Part shown: in pieces, positions 8,423-16,974 of the stretch | Position numbering within the stretch: the stretch's first letter is position 1 | Layout: every line of letters starts with the position of its first letter | Origin: Gammaproteobacteria bacterium | GTDB taxonomy: Bacteria > Pseudomonadota > Gammaproteobacteria > QNFE01 | NCBI GenBank assembly: GCA_003645455.1 | Contig: QNFE01000016.1 | Location: 1 to 38,000, forward strand | DNA length: 38,000 bases | Direction of reading: 5' to 3' | The notes under the pieces: generated by a model | Told to the model about the DNA's origin: nothing | What the model saw: only the letters and a program-made list of their open reading frames with translations | Databases searched by the model: none | Position numbers and translations under genes: made by a program

Positions 8423-9079
8423 CTACAATAATTGCATTAACTCATCTATTGATGAAAAAATATAATCACCATGCCATTTTGATGCATCTTCTTGTTTATC
8501 AATGTATCCCCATTTTGCAACAGCACATGGCATTTTTGCCGCTATTGCAGCTTGCATATCGCGAATATCATCTCCGATATAGATGCATTTTTTTACATCA
8601 ATATTGATTTTTTGAGCGGCAATTTTGAGCGGTAAAGGGTGAGGTTTGTTTTTTGCCAAACTATCTCCGCACACCAAAACTGCACAATTTTTATATATTT
8701 TTAAATGCTCTAATAGTGGTTTAGCAAACCCATGAGGTTTGTTGGTAACTATTCCCCATTTAATATTATTTTTATCCAAATATGATAAGATCTTGTTTGT
8801 GCCCTCAAAAAGAGCTGATTTATTAGTAAAATTATCTTGATACATTGTTAAATACTCGTCTTTCAAAGTCTCTTGTTTTTTTATAGAACATGACTGAAAA
8901 GCTAATTTTATCAATGCCATAGCACCTTGTGATACAAAGGGACGAATTATTTTTTGATCTAATTTAGTAAGATTATTTTTTTTTAAAAGCAGGTTTAGGG
9001 TGTCTGCCATATCAGGAGCCGTGTCCACCAAAGTTCCATCCATATCAAACAAAACTGCTTGAATTTTATTTTTTGGCAT
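8423..9079 (-). CDS. gph: HAD phosphatase, phosphoglycolate/MurNAc-6-P type
   Basis: HAD-superfamily hydrolase of 218 residues. Motif I is LFDMDGTLVDT (nucleophile D12, acid/base D14), motif II is IVTNKPHG, and motif IV is YIGDDIRDMQAA. Family members hydrolyse 2-phosphoglycolate or, in Pseudomonas (MupP, encoded next to ubiG), N-acetylmuramate 6-phosphate during peptidoglycan recycling. The adjacency to ubiG, which it overlaps by 14 bases, makes MupP a real alternative; sequence alone does not decide. Confidence 0.88.
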   Translation of the reverse strand: MPKNKIQAVLFDMDGTLVDTAPDMADTLNLLLKKNNLTKLDQKIIRPFVSQGAMALIKLAFQSCSIKKQETLKDEYLTMYQDNFTNKSALFEGTNKILSYLDKNNIKWGIVTNKPHGFAKPLLEHLKIYKNCAVLVCGDSLAKNKPHPLPLKIAAQKINIDVKKCIYIGDDIRDMQAAIAAKMPCAVAKWGYIDKQEDASKWHGDYIFSSIDELMQLL

Positions 9080-9761
9080 AGGTCATATAATTTACATCCA
9101 GATTATTGTCCGTTGTATAAAATTCTTTTACTAATGGGTTATATGTTATTCCTTGTGATTTGATGGTTTTAAGTTGTGCTTGTCTCACAAAAAAATCAAG
9201 CTCTGCTGGTTTGATAAAGTTTTCATGTTTGTGAGTGCCTTTTGGTAACATCTTTAAGACATGCTCAGCACCAATAATAGCAAAAAGATAGGATTTAAGA
9301 GTGCGATTTATAGTGGCAAAAAAAACAGCTCCATCAGGCTTTAACAGCGAGTGAATAGCACTTAACATAGAGCCAACATCTGGAATATGCTCTAAAACCT
9401 CCATACAAGTTACAACATCAAATTTGTTTTTATTTTGAGAAGCTAATTCTTCTGCGCTTATCAATTGATAGTTTATATTTTTAAGTTTTGATTCTGCCAT
9501 ATGGAGTTTAGCAACCTCTAATGATTTTTTTGATAAATCAATTGCGGTCACCTTTGCACCCTCTTTTGCCATAGATTCTGATAAAATTCCACCTCCACAA
9601 CCTACATCAAGAACTTGTTGGTTTTTTAATGTCACATTGTTTTGAATAAAATCTAATCTTAGTGGGTTTATATCGTGCAGAGGTTTAAAGTCACCTTTTT
9701 TATCCCACCAACTCGCCGCAAGACCAGAGAATTTATCAATTTCTTTTTTGTCCACATTCAT
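9066..9761 (-). CDS. ubiG: Ubiquinone biosynthesis O-methyltransferase
   Basis: SAM-dependent methyltransferase of 231 residues that performs both O-methylations in ubiquinone synthesis. The SAM-binding motif is LDVGCGGGILSESMAKEG with the acidic ribose-binding end TAIDLS; EVLEHIPD is the post-II motif, and the N-terminus FSGLAASWWDKKGDFKPLHDINPLRL is characteristic of UbiG. It overlaps gph. A complete MITE lies three bases upstream of the ATG, and its terminal AAAGG, seven bases before the ATG, is the only visible ribosome binding site. Confidence 0.95.
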   Translation of the reverse strand: MNVDKKEIDKFSGLAASWWDKKGDFKPLHDINPLRLDFIQNNVTLKNQQVLDVGCGGGILSESMAKEGAKVTAIDLSKKSLEVAKLHMAESKLKNINYQLISAEELASQNKNKFDVVTCMEVLEHIPDVGSMLSAIHSLLKPDGAVFFATINRTLKSYLFAIIGAEHVLKMLPKGTHKHENFIKPAELDFFVRQAQLKTIKSQGITYNPLVKEFYTTDNNLDVNYMTYAKK

Positions 9762-9764
9762 ATT

Positions 9765-9923
9765 GAGACCTTTGCATAATTCAAGTGCGGTTTAGAGTAA
9801 TAAGAAAATAGTGCATATTTTATTAAAAAAAGAGAAAAATAGCCTGCTATTTGACGAATTTTTTGATAAGATAGGTGCATTTTATTGTTGTTATAAATTG
9901 TGCTTGAATTGTGCAAAGGTCTC
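9765..9923. mobile_element. MITE copy 1 (159 bp)
   Basis: Starts with GAGACCTTTGCATAATTCAA and ends with its inverse carrying one mismatch in the 21 bp terminal repeat. It is flanked by perfect 5 bp direct repeats (ATATT at 9760-9764 and 9924-9928), consistent with target-site duplication. No coding capacity. Removing the element plus one repeat restores TAATATG, an lpxH stop one base before the ubiG start, so it split an lpxH-ubiG junction. Confidence 0.88.
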
Positions 9924-9926
9924 ATA

Positions 9927-10643
9927 TTATTGTTTTACCTCATATTGCTGTAAAGATATCAAACCATTTATAACCTTACAATAGCTTAGCTTATCTGTAT
10001 ACCAGTCACTTGTTACATATCTTGTATAGTTTTTCATAGTGTGTTTTGCAGGCTTGTGAGTATGACCGTGAATTATAGTGTTAATTTTATATTTTTTGAC
10101 AAATTCATTGATAAGGTTTTCACTTACATCCAAAATTTCATTATCTTTTTTTTGATTAGCATCGTAACTTACATCTCGCAAAGATTTAGCAAATTTCTCT
10201 CGCTCTATTAAGGGTTTTGATAGAAATTGTTGTTGCCATTTTTTGTTTCTAACTTTGTTTCTTAATTCGGCATAATTTTTATCATGTAGGCAAAATAAGT
10301 CACCGTGAGTAATTAGAGTTTTATTGTTTTTATAATCAATTAGATAAGGATCATCTATCAAAATTATGTTATATTTTTTTAATAGTTTTTTGCTTAGTAA
10401 AAAATCACGATTACCGACCAATAAACAAACACAACAATTATCGTTGATATTTTTAAATAAGTTTAAAACATCAGTATTAAAACCATACTCACAATCATCG
10501 CCTAACCAATAATCAAATAAATCCCCTAAAATATAAAGATTATTTAAATCATCTTTAATGGTGCTTAAAAAACCCTTTAAAAGATTATAAGACTCTTTAT
10601 TGTTCTCTGATAAATGCAAATCTGAAATAAAATAATCCGCCAT
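9927..10643 (-). CDS. lpxH: UDP-2,3-diacylglucosamine diphosphatase
   Basis: Hydrolyses UDP-2,3-diacylglucosamine to lipid X in lipid A biosynthesis, at the inner face of the inner membrane. It is a calcineurin-like phosphoesterase with the metal ligands in order: D8/H10 in ISDLHLS, D41 in GDLFDYW, N78 in VGNRDF, H113 in THGD, and IIHGHTHKPA. The length of 238 residues matches E. coli LpxH (240). It lies 36 bases downstream of ppiB, with MITE copy 1 right after its stop. Confidence 0.95.
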   Translation of the reverse strand: MADYFISDLHLSENNKESYNLLKGFLSTIKDDLNNLYILGDLFDYWLGDDCEYGFNTDVLNLFKNINDNCCVCLLVGNRDFLLSKKLLKKYNIILIDDPYLIDYKNNKTLITHGDLFCLHDKNYAELRNKVRNKKWQQQFLSKPLIEREKFAKSLRDVSYDANQKKDNEILDVSENLINEFVKKYKINTIIHGHTHKPAKHTMKNYTRYVTSDWYTDKLSYCKVINGLISLQQYEVKQ

Positions 10644-10679
10644 AAACTAATTAAAAATTATATAAGTTTTTGTTTTTGT

Positions 10680-11171
10680 TTATGTGATGTATGCTTTTTC
10701 AATTATGATGCTTTCTGTGGGAACATCTTGATGAAATCCCTTGTTGCCTGTTGTCATCTGCTCTATTTTATGAGCTACATCCATTCCTTCTGTGACCACA
10801 GCAAAAACACAATAACCCCAACCATCAGTGGTTTTTGAGCTATGGTTTAAAAACATATTATCATTAACATTGATAAAAAATTGTGCCGTGGCAGAATCAG
10901 GATCTGATGTTCTTGCCATAGCGAGAGTTCCTGTTGAGTTTTTAAGTCCATTATCTGCCTCATTTTTTATCGGATCAGATGTTTTTTTCTCATTCATATC
11001 AGCATCCATTCCACCACCTTGCACCATAAAACCCTTAATCACCCGATGAAAAATAGTGCCATCATAGAAACCATTCTTAATATAGTTTTCAAAATTCTTA
11101 CAGCTTATAGGTGCTTCTTTTGAATATAATTGGATTTTAATATTGCCTTGATTGGTTTCTAAAATAACCAT
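10680..11171 (-). CDS. ppiB: Cytoplasmic cyclophilin peptidyl-prolyl isomerase
   Basis: Cyclophilin-type cis/trans prolyl isomerase of 163 residues without a signal peptide, so cytosolic. Visible signatures are [14 protein letters not shown] (catalytic Arg and Gln-containing loop), [20 protein letters not shown] and [13 protein letters not shown] ppiB-lpxH pair is common in gammaproteobacteria. It follows bcp by four bases, forming ppiA-bcp-ppiB-lpxH. Confidence 0.93.
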   Translation of the reverse strand: MVILETNQGNIKIQLYSKEAPISCKNFENYIKNGFYDGTIFHRVIKGFMVQGGGMDADMNEKKTSDPIKNEADNGLKNSTGTLAMARTSDPDSATAQFFINVNDNMFLNHSSKTTDGWGYCVFAVVTEGMDVAHKIEQMTTGNKGFHQDVPTESIIIEKAYIT

Positions 11172-11175
11172 TGTT

Positions 11176-11670
11176 TTATTCTCCTTGTAGTTTAATTAAT
11201 TTTTTTAATACATTATCGCTGTGCTTGATTACATTGCCTGCTCTTTTGCTGCGAACCTGTAAATTCCTCCAACGATAGCGGATTATTTTTTGCGGATCAA
11301 TGATGAAGGTTGAGCGAATAACTCCCTCATATTCTTTGCCATAATTTTTTTTCATGCCCCATGCATCATAAAGTTTATGGACAGATTTGCTCTCATCAGA
11401 TAAAAGAGGTATTTTTAAATCATATTTTTTGATAAATTTGTGGTGAGATTCACCACTATCAGCACTTATGCCAATAATTTGTGCATTATTTTTGCTAAAA
11501 TTATTTTTAATTTCGCTAAAATCTATCGCTTCATTGGTGCAACCAGGAGTATCGTCCTTGGGATAAAAATATAAAACCAGCCACTTATCATCAAAGCTCG
11601 CTAATTTATAACTTATGTTGTTGTAGGTTTTTAGGTTAAAATCAGGAGCTTGTTGCCCTATATCTATCAT
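11176..11670 (-). CDS. bcp: Thiol peroxidase of the BCP/PrxQ family
   Basis: Reduces hydrogen peroxide and organic hydroperoxides in the cytosol. The peroxidatic cysteine is C44 in [16 protein letters not shown]. It is the only cysteine in the 164 residues: the resolving cysteine five residues on in E. coli Bcp is isoleucine here, so it must act as a 1-Cys peroxiredoxin resolved by an external thiol. It lies directly between two cyclophilin genes with intergenic gaps of one and four bases. Confidence 0.93.
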   Translation of the reverse strand: MIDIGQQAPDFNLKTYNNISYKLASFDDKWLVLYFYPKDDTPGCTNEAIDFSEIKNNFSKNNAQIIGISADSGESHHKFIKKYDLKIPLLSDESKSVHKLYDAWGMKKNYGKEYEGVIRSTFIIDPQKIIRYRWRNLQVRSKRAGNVIKHSDNVLKKLIKLQGE

Positions 11671-11671
11671 A

Positions 11672-12247
11672 TTATTTTTTAACCTTTATTGATTTTATGA
11701 CTACCATTTTTTTTGGTACATCATTAGCAAACCTACCGCTTGGACCTGTTGGCATATTATTTAGTGTCTCCATAATATCTAAACCCAATACAACTTTACC
11801 AAACACGGCATAACCCCAACCCTGTGCATCTTTGGATTTAAAATCTAAAAATTTATTGTCGTTCATATTTATAAAAAATTGTGAGCTTGCCGAGTGTGGG
11901 TCAGATGTTCTTGCCATCGCAATTGTGCCTTTTGAATTCAGCAAACCGTTATTAGCCTCATTTTGGATCGACTTTTTAGTAGGTTTTTGTTGAAATTTTT
12001 CATCAAAACCGCCGGCTTGATTCATAAAATTTTTAATAACTCGATGAAAAATAACTCCGCTATAAAAACCACTTTCAACATATTCTAAAAAATTTTTTAC
12101 ACTATTTGGTGCTTTTTCAGCATTGAGCTCTATCACAACATCACCTATATTAGTGCTCATAACAACCTGTGGATTATCAGCAGAATAGGCAGGATTAAGC
12201 CCTAAAACTGCAAACAATAAAGTAAGGATAATAAATTTAATTTTCAT
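11672..12247 (-). CDS. ppiA: Periplasmic cyclophilin peptidyl-prolyl isomerase
   Basis: Cyclophilin with an N-terminal signal peptide (MKIKFIILTLLFAVLGL, cleavage likely after AYSA) directing it to the periplasm, where it assists folding of exported proteins. [33 protein letters not shown] and WGYAVFGKV are family signatures. The ATG at 12247 is chosen (191 residues) because GGAG sits nine bases upstream; the frame extends five codons further to a TTG. Strongly similar to neighbouring ppiB, so the pair likely arose by duplication with separate compartments. Confidence 0.92.
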   Translation of the reverse strand: MKIKFIILTLLFAVLGLNPAYSADNPQVVMSTNIGDVVIELNAEKAPNSVKNFLEYVESGFYSGVIFHRVIKNFMNQAGGFDEKFQQKPTKKSIQNEANNGLLNSKGTIAMARTSDPHSASSQFFINMNDNKFLDFKSKDAQGWGYAVFGKVVLGLDIMETLNNMPTGPSGRFANDVPKKMVVIKSIKVKK

Positions 12248-12280
12248 ATAAAATAACTCCAAAATAAATAAAAAACGAAT

Positions 12281-12286
12281 ATTATA
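12281..12286 (-). promoter_or_regulatory. Putative -10 box for ppiA operon
   Basis: A perfect TATAAT on the minus strand 34 bases upstream of the ppiA start, between MITE copy 2 and the gene. No good -35 hexamer was found, so this is tentative. Confidence 0.35.
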
Positions 12287-12306
12287 ACAAAAGATTTATC
12301 TTAATA

Positions 12307-12476
12307 GAGACCTTTGCATAATTCAAGCACAATTTATAACAACAATAAAATGCACCTAAAAATGCACCTATTTTACCAAAAAACTCGTCAAATAGCAAGC
12401 TATTTTCCTCTTTTTTAATAAAATATGCACTATTTTCTTATTATTCTAAATCGCACTTGAATTATGCAAAGGTCTC
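12307..12476. mobile_element. MITE copy 2 (170 bp)
   Basis: Perfect 21 bp terminal inverted repeats beginning GAGACCTTTGCATAATTCAA, flanked by perfect 5 bp repeats TAATA (12302-12306 and 12477-12481). It is in the opposite orientation to copies 1 and 3. The extra 11 bp come from a tandem duplication of AAAATGCACCT inside the element. It lies 10 bases beyond the der stop, between der and the ppiA operon. Confidence 0.9.
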
Positions 12477-12486
12477 TAATATAATT

Positions 12487-13833
12487 TTATTTTTTATCAT
12501 AAGGATTTTCGTTATCCTTGCATATTATTTTCAAAGGAATTCCTTTTAATTTTAAGGTTTTGATAAAAAAATTATTCAAGTAATTGTGGTAACTTGGGGG
12601 GAGTTTTTTGGTTTTTGTGCCATGAATTATTATAAGTGGTGGGTTTGAGCCTCCTTGATGAGCATATTTTAATTTTATTCGGCGATTGGAACTTTTTGGT
12701 GGCTGGTGGGCGGTTGTTGCCTGTTTTAATAAAGTATTTAAGACAGGAGTTGATATTTTTATTCTTGTTTGGTGCCACAGCTGTTTAATTTGTTTGAATA
12801 TTTTTGTTTTAGGAAAATCATTGATGGCAGATATATTTTCAATTATTGCAAAATTATCAAAAGATAATCGTCTTGTGAGTTCTTGGGTGTATTTTAGTTT
12901 TTGGTTATGATTTAATTTGTCCCATTTATTAGCAAGGATTATTGATGGTTTACCACAGGTTCTTATATGGGATAAAATGTGTAAATCTTGAACTGAGATA
13001 TTATCACTGGCATCTGTTAAAAACAAAACTACATCTGATTTTTCAATCGCTTGATATGATTTTATTATGCTATATTTTTCTATCTCATTGTATATTTTTC
13101 TCTTTTTTCGCAGCCCTGCAGTGTCAATTAAGGTGTATTCTTGTTGTTTGTAGGTAAATGGCACAAAAATACTATCTATTGTAGTGCCTGGTTTGTTAAG
13201 AGTTATGCATCTTTTTTTATCTATGATGTGATTTAAAAGAGTTGACTTGCCAACATTTGGTTTTCCTACTAAACTTATCTTAATTGAGCCATCATCGTCA
13301 TCTTTGTTTGTATCTTTATCTTTATCTTTATCTTTGTCGTTAAAATCTACATCTTTGAAAACCTTATCCATTAATTGCTTAATTCCTCTACCGCCTGCGG
13401 CACTTATCAGCAAAGGCTCTCCTATTCCTAACTCCAAACAAATCGCATTGACTTCATCTTGATTTGTGCCATCAATTTTATTAGCAAGTAGATAAAAGTT
13501 TTTAGCATTTTTTCTTAGACTCTCGGCTATATTAAAATCCAATTGATTGATGCCAATTTTTGCATCAACCATAAAAAAAATTATATCAGCCTCCTCTATT
13601 GCTATTTGAGTTTGGATTTGAGTCTGATTATTTAGTGGCTCACTCTCATCAATTATACCTCCTGTATCTATTATTGTGTATGATTTTCCCCCTATTTTAC
13701 CATCACCGTATTGACGGTCACGGGTCAGCCCTGCATAGTTTGCCACGATAGCATCTGATGTTTTTGTTAGGCGATTATATAGGGTTGATTTACCAACATT
13801 TTGTTGTCCTATAAGGGCAATAATTGGTTTCAT
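12487..13833 (-). CDS. der: Ribosome biogenesis GTPase Der
   Basis: Essential double GTPase for 50S subunit maturation. The first G domain has GQQNVGKST (instead of the usual GRPNVGKST, but still fitting GxxxxGKS), DTGG and ANKID; the second has GKPNVGKSTLLN, DTAGLRKK and ANKWDK. A KH-like C-terminal domain follows. The linker between G domains (about residues 170-183) is an Asp/Lys run encoded by a hexanucleotide repeat. It overlaps bamB by four bases (ATGA-type), at the end of the rlmN-der operon. Confidence 0.95.
   Translation of the reverse strand: MKPIIALIGQQNVGKSTLYNRLTKTSDAIVANYAGLTRDRQYGDGKIGGKSYTIIDTGGIIDESEPLNNQTQIQTQIAIEEADIIFFMVDAKIGINQLDFNIAESLRKNAKNFYLLANKIDGTNQDEVNAICLELGIGEPLLISAAGGRGIKQLMDKVFKDVDFNDKDKDKDKDTNKDDDDGSIKISLVGKPNVGKSTLLNHIIDKKRCITLNKPGTTIDSIFVPFTYKQQEYTLIDTAGLRKKRKIYNEIEKYSIIKSYQAIEKSDVVLFLTDASDNISVQDLHILSHIRTCGKPSIILANKWDKLNHNQKLKYTQELTRRLSFDNFAIIENISAINDFPKTKIFKQIKQLWHQTRIKISTPVLNTLLKQATTAHQPPKSSNRRIKLKYAHQGGSNPPLIIIHGTKTKKLPPSYHNYLNNFFIKTLKLKGIPLKIICKDNENPYDKK
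13311..13335. repeat. Hexanucleotide repeat in der
   Basis: About four tandem copies of a 6-base unit (TATCTT on the plus strand) encode alternating Lys-Asp in the linker between the two G domains of Der. The unit is a multiple of three, so copy-number change alters linker length without a frameshift. Confidence 0.8.
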
Positions 13834-15032
13834 TTAAAGTGAATGAAGTTACGATTTTGTTTTTTAACCACTACCAAATTGTGATATTCTCCATTTGCAG
13901 ACTGAACATAAGCCCGATTATCTTTAATTGTTATCTTACCAGATAAAGGCATGGCTCCGTATTGAACTTGTGAAATTGTTCTGCCATTTCTGGAATCCAA
14001 TAGATGGATAAAACCAAAGGCATCAGCTACAAGCAAATTATCACCTATTAATGTAGGTTGTGATAAATTACGATTTTTTAACGATTTATTTTCCCACAAA
14101 ACCTTGCCTGTTTCAGGCGACAAAGCTTTTAAAACATCATTTTCATCAAAGATAAAAATTGTTACACCATCATAGACAAAACTATTAAATGTGGATATGT
14201 TGTTGATCCATTTTGTTTTAAAGTTATTTAGTGATATACGGGTCACAATGCCTTGATAACTGGCCGCCACTATGTCCCGACCTATCAACAAAATATCTGA
14301 ATTTATGTCGTTTAATCTTGATACCACATTATCTGCATAGATTGAATGTAGTTGTTTTTTCAATAAAACTCTACCATCTTTTTCATCTAATATTGCAATT
14401 TTACCATTATCTAATCCTACTATTATATATGTAGATATTGATAACATTTCAGATTGTCCTTTAAGAGAAAGTGGCGGTAGGTTAAATTTCTGCTCCCATA
14501 GGAGCGTGCCATCATCTATGTCAAAAGCACTTATTGAATTGTCGCCACCCTTGACTATAAGCTTTTCTCCCATAAACATAGGGTTTACATTAATTTGTGA
14601 TAAAACTTTGTTTTGCCAAATTATTTTACCATCAGTAGCATCCAATACTACAACGTCTCCATCTGAGCTACCGAATGTTATCAGATCGTCATTGTGTTGT
14701 ATGCCAGATGTCACCTTAAGATTTAATTGCTTTTCCCAAACAAAGAAATTATTTTCATCAATGGCAATAATTTTACCATTTTTGGTGGCGAGGAACACTC
14801 TATTATCAGTGACAGCAGGTGAGAGATTTATAGTTTGATACTTATCATCCGTGTCAATAACTTCACGCCAAATCCGTCTTAAAAATAAACTCTCTTCATA
14901 GTCGGTGACAAGCATTGATGGCTCTGTTTTGATATAATTTTCACTACTACAAGATAATACTGTCGACATAAAACAAAACAACAACAACATGTTTATTTTT
15001 TTAACAGTCAATTTTGTTATGAAAAGGTGCAT
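13830..15032 (-). CDS. bamB: Outer membrane assembly lipoprotein BamB
   Basis: Lipoprotein subunit of the Bam complex that inserts beta-barrel proteins in the outer membrane. The body is a PQQ-like beta-propeller with repeated blades such as DATDGKIIWQNKV, DIDDGTLLWEQKF and SPETGKVLWENKS. From the ATG at 15032 the signal peptide is basic then hydrophobic and ends in the lipobox VLSC, lipidated Cys at residue 28; the later ATG at 14990 would leave no positive charge before the hydrophobic core. The chosen ATG lies inside a MITE remnant, and no Shine-Dalgarno is visible. A TTG at 15068 is also in frame. Standard position between yfgM and der. Confidence 0.9.
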   Translation of the reverse strand: MHLFITKLTVKKINMLLLFCFMSTVLSCSSENYIKTEPSMLVTDYEESLFLRRIWREVIDTDDKYQTINLSPAVTDNRVFLATKNGKIIAIDENNFFVWEKQLNLKVTSGIQHNDDLITFGSSDGDVVVLDATDGKIIWQNKVLSQINVNPMFMGEKLIVKGGDNSISAFDIDDGTLLWEQKFNLPPLSLKGQSEMLSISTYIIVGLDNGKIAILDEKDGRVLLKKQLHSIYADNVVSRLNDINSDILLIGRDIVAASYQGIVTRISLNNFKTKWINNISTFNSFVYDGVTIFIFDENDVLKALSPETGKVLWENKSLKNRNLSQPTLIGDNLLVADAFGFIHLLDSRNGRTISQVQYGAMPLSGKITIKDNRAYVQSANGEYHNLVVVKKQNRNFIHFK

Positions 15033-15075
15033 TTTGTGTGTTTTATAAATTGTGCTTGATTTATTCAAAAGTCTC
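15010..15075. repeat. MITE remnant (right half) at the yfgM-bamB junction
   Basis: About 60 bases match the right end of MITE copy 3, best from AAAAGGTGCATTTTGTGTG to the terminal GTCTC at 15071-15075. The terminal base forms part of the yfgM stop codon and the internal ATGCACCT motif supplies the likely bamB start codon. The left half of the element is absent. Confidence 0.75.
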
Positions 15076-15695
15076 TATTTAACGCTATCTAACTTGATAT
15101 TCAATATCTCAGATACTTTAGGATTTTTTGCAGATGATAAAGCACGAATATAAGACTCTTGTGCTTTTTTATTTTGCTTTATATCCTTATAAATGTCCCC
15201 CATCGTTTCTGCAAAAAGCGTACTAAAGCTCAAAGGGTGATCTATTTGCAAAACTTTTAAGGCCTCATTGAATTTTTTTTGTTGTTGCAATACACGAGCA
15301 AGCCTTACTCTTGCTAATAAAGAAATATCTTTATTAGCATTTTTCACCACCCACTCTAATGATAGCTGGGCTTCTTTATATTTTTTATCAATAACAAATG
15401 ATTTTGCCTCCAGCAACGATGATAACGATACATAGATTGAAGATGAATAATCTTCTTTTAATATTTTGGTGTTTTCATTTATTGCTATGTGATTTTTTTC
15501 CGTCAAACCTCTATATGATTTTTCGTAAAAAGATGATGCCAATGATGATTGTTGCTTTTGCCATATGCCATAGTATTGCCAACCTCCTATCAAAGAAAAT
15601 CCTAAAACGATTCCTGTTATAACTGCTTTGCCGTTTTCTTGCCACCATTTTTTGATAGCATCTATTTGTTGTTCTTCGGTTTCATAATCAATCAT
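15075..15695 (-). CDS. yfgM: YfgM-like SecYEG-associated membrane protein
   Basis: A 206-residue protein with a cytosolic N-terminus (MIDYETEEQQIDAIKKWWQE), one transmembrane helix at about residues 24-45 (VITGIVLGFSLIGGWQYYG) and a periplasmic TPR-like helical domain. This is the UPF0070/YfgM layout; E. coli YfgM is an ancillary subunit of the SecYEG translocon that works with periplasmic chaperones. It overlaps hisS by eight bases, and its TAG stop abuts a MITE remnant. Confidence 0.9.
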   Translation of the reverse strand: MIDYETEEQQIDAIKKWWQENGKAVITGIVLGFSLIGGWQYYGIWQKQQSSLASSFYEKSYRGLTEKNHIAINENTKILKEDYSSSIYVSLSSLLEAKSFVIDKKYKEAQLSLEWVVKNANKDISLLARVRLARVLQQQKKFNEALKVLQIDHPLSFSTLFAETMGDIYKDIKQNKKAQESYIRALSSAKNPKVSEILNIKLDSVK

Positions 15696-16974
15696 AAAAT
15701 TGCTCCTTAATAAATAAAGTTAAATCGCTCATTGCGACGTTTTGCTGTGGCTTTTCGCTCTCTTTTAAAAACTTAATTGCTACTATATTTTTAGATAGCT
15801 CATCATCACCTAATATTATAGCTAATTTTGCTCCGCTCTTATCAGCTTGTTTAAATTGACTCTTAATTGAATTATTTGTCATATTTTGCACGACAATTAG
15901 GTTTAAATTGCTATTGTGGATACTTTCACTGATTGAATTTGCATAGGGCAATACATTGTCTCCCTTAATAATAAGATAAACATCGGTTTTTTGTTTTTTA
16001 ATTTGTTTTTTTCTGTTGATGATGAGCTCTATAACTCTCTCAATTCCGATGGCAAAACCACATGCAGGTGTTTTGTCGCCTCCTAATATTTCAACCAAAC
16101 CATCATATCTGCCACCACCGCATATTGTATCTGAACTACCTAATTTTGTAGTTTTAAATTCAAAAACTGTTCGGTTATAATAATCTAAACCACGCACAAG
16201 ATTTTGATTTATTTTATAAGCCACATTATTTTTTTGCAATATATCTTTGAATAAGTTAAAATTTAATTTTGATTCATCGTCTAAGAAATCCAATATATTT
16301 GGAGCATTTTTTATAAGCTCGGCCATTGCAGGATTCTTAGTGTCCAATATTCTCAATGGATTTGTATGTAGCCTTTTTTTACTATCTTCGTCCAATGATG
16401 ATAAATTGTTATTAAAATAATCAAGCAATTCTTTTTTGTGAGATATCCTTGTGTTGTTGTCACCTAACGAATTTATTTCTAATTCAATATCGCTATCTAT
16501 TGAAAGTTTTTGCCATAATCTATTAACTAATAAAATAAGCTCTGCCTCAACTGCAGGAGAGATTAGTCCAAACACCTCACATCCTGCTTGATGAAATTGA
16601 CGATAACGACCTTTTTGTGGTCGCTCATAACGATACATAGTGCCGTTATACCACAGTTTTTGAATCTTTTTATATGTTAGAGAATGTTGAATTACACAAC
16701 GAACTGTAGAGGCTGTGCCCTCTGGTCGCAGGCTTAGGCTCTCACCGCTGCGATCATTAAAACTATACATTTCTTTGGAGACAATATCTGTTATCTCACC
16801 GATAGAATGGTTGAATAATTTTGAGGATTCAAGCAAGGGGGTTCTTATTTGCTTGTAACCATATTGGTTAAATATATTTTGCATCTGCACCTCAACATCT
16901 TGCCATAAAAAACTATCATCAGGCAAAATATCGTGCATACCGCGGACACTACTTACAACCCCCCTATCATTCAT
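15688..16974 (-). CDS. hisS: Histidine-tRNA ligase
   Basis: Charges tRNA-His with histidine using ATP. Class II motifs are present: motif 2 in RPEGTASTVR and YRYERPQKGRYRQFHQAGCE, the histidine-binding GLDYYNRTVFEF, and motif 3 ACGFAIGIERVIELI. The C-terminal anticodon-binding domain begins around residue 325. The length of 428 residues is normal (E. coli 424). It overlaps rodZ and yfgM by eight bases each, consistent with translational coupling. ispG, which usually precedes hisS in this operon, is absent. Confidence 0.96.
   Translation of the reverse strand: MNDRGVVSSVRGMHDILPDDSFLWQDVEVQMQNIFNQYGYKQIRTPLLESSKLFNHSIGEITDIVSKEMYSFNDRSGESLSLRPEGTASTVRCVIQHSLTYKKIQKLWYNGTMYRYERPQKGRYRQFHQAGCEVFGLISPAVEAELILLVNRLWQKLSIDSDIELEINSLGDNNTRISHKKELLDYFNNNLSSLDEDSKKRLHTNPLRILDTKNPAMAELIKNAPNILDFLDDESKLNFNLFKDILQKNNVAYKINQNLVRGLDYYNRTVFEFKTTKLGSSDTICGGGRYDGLVEILGGDKTPACGFAIGIERVIELIINRKKQIKKQKTDVYLIIKGDNVLPYANSISESIHNSNLNLIVVQNMTNNSIKSQFKQADKSGAKLAIILGDDELSKNIVAIKFLKESEKPQQNVAMSDLTLFIKEQFYD

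Noticed and set aside
8341-8607. Plus-strand open frame over the gph 3' end
   Set aside because: Antisense shadow of gph and the MITE remnant; no ribosome site or family similarity.
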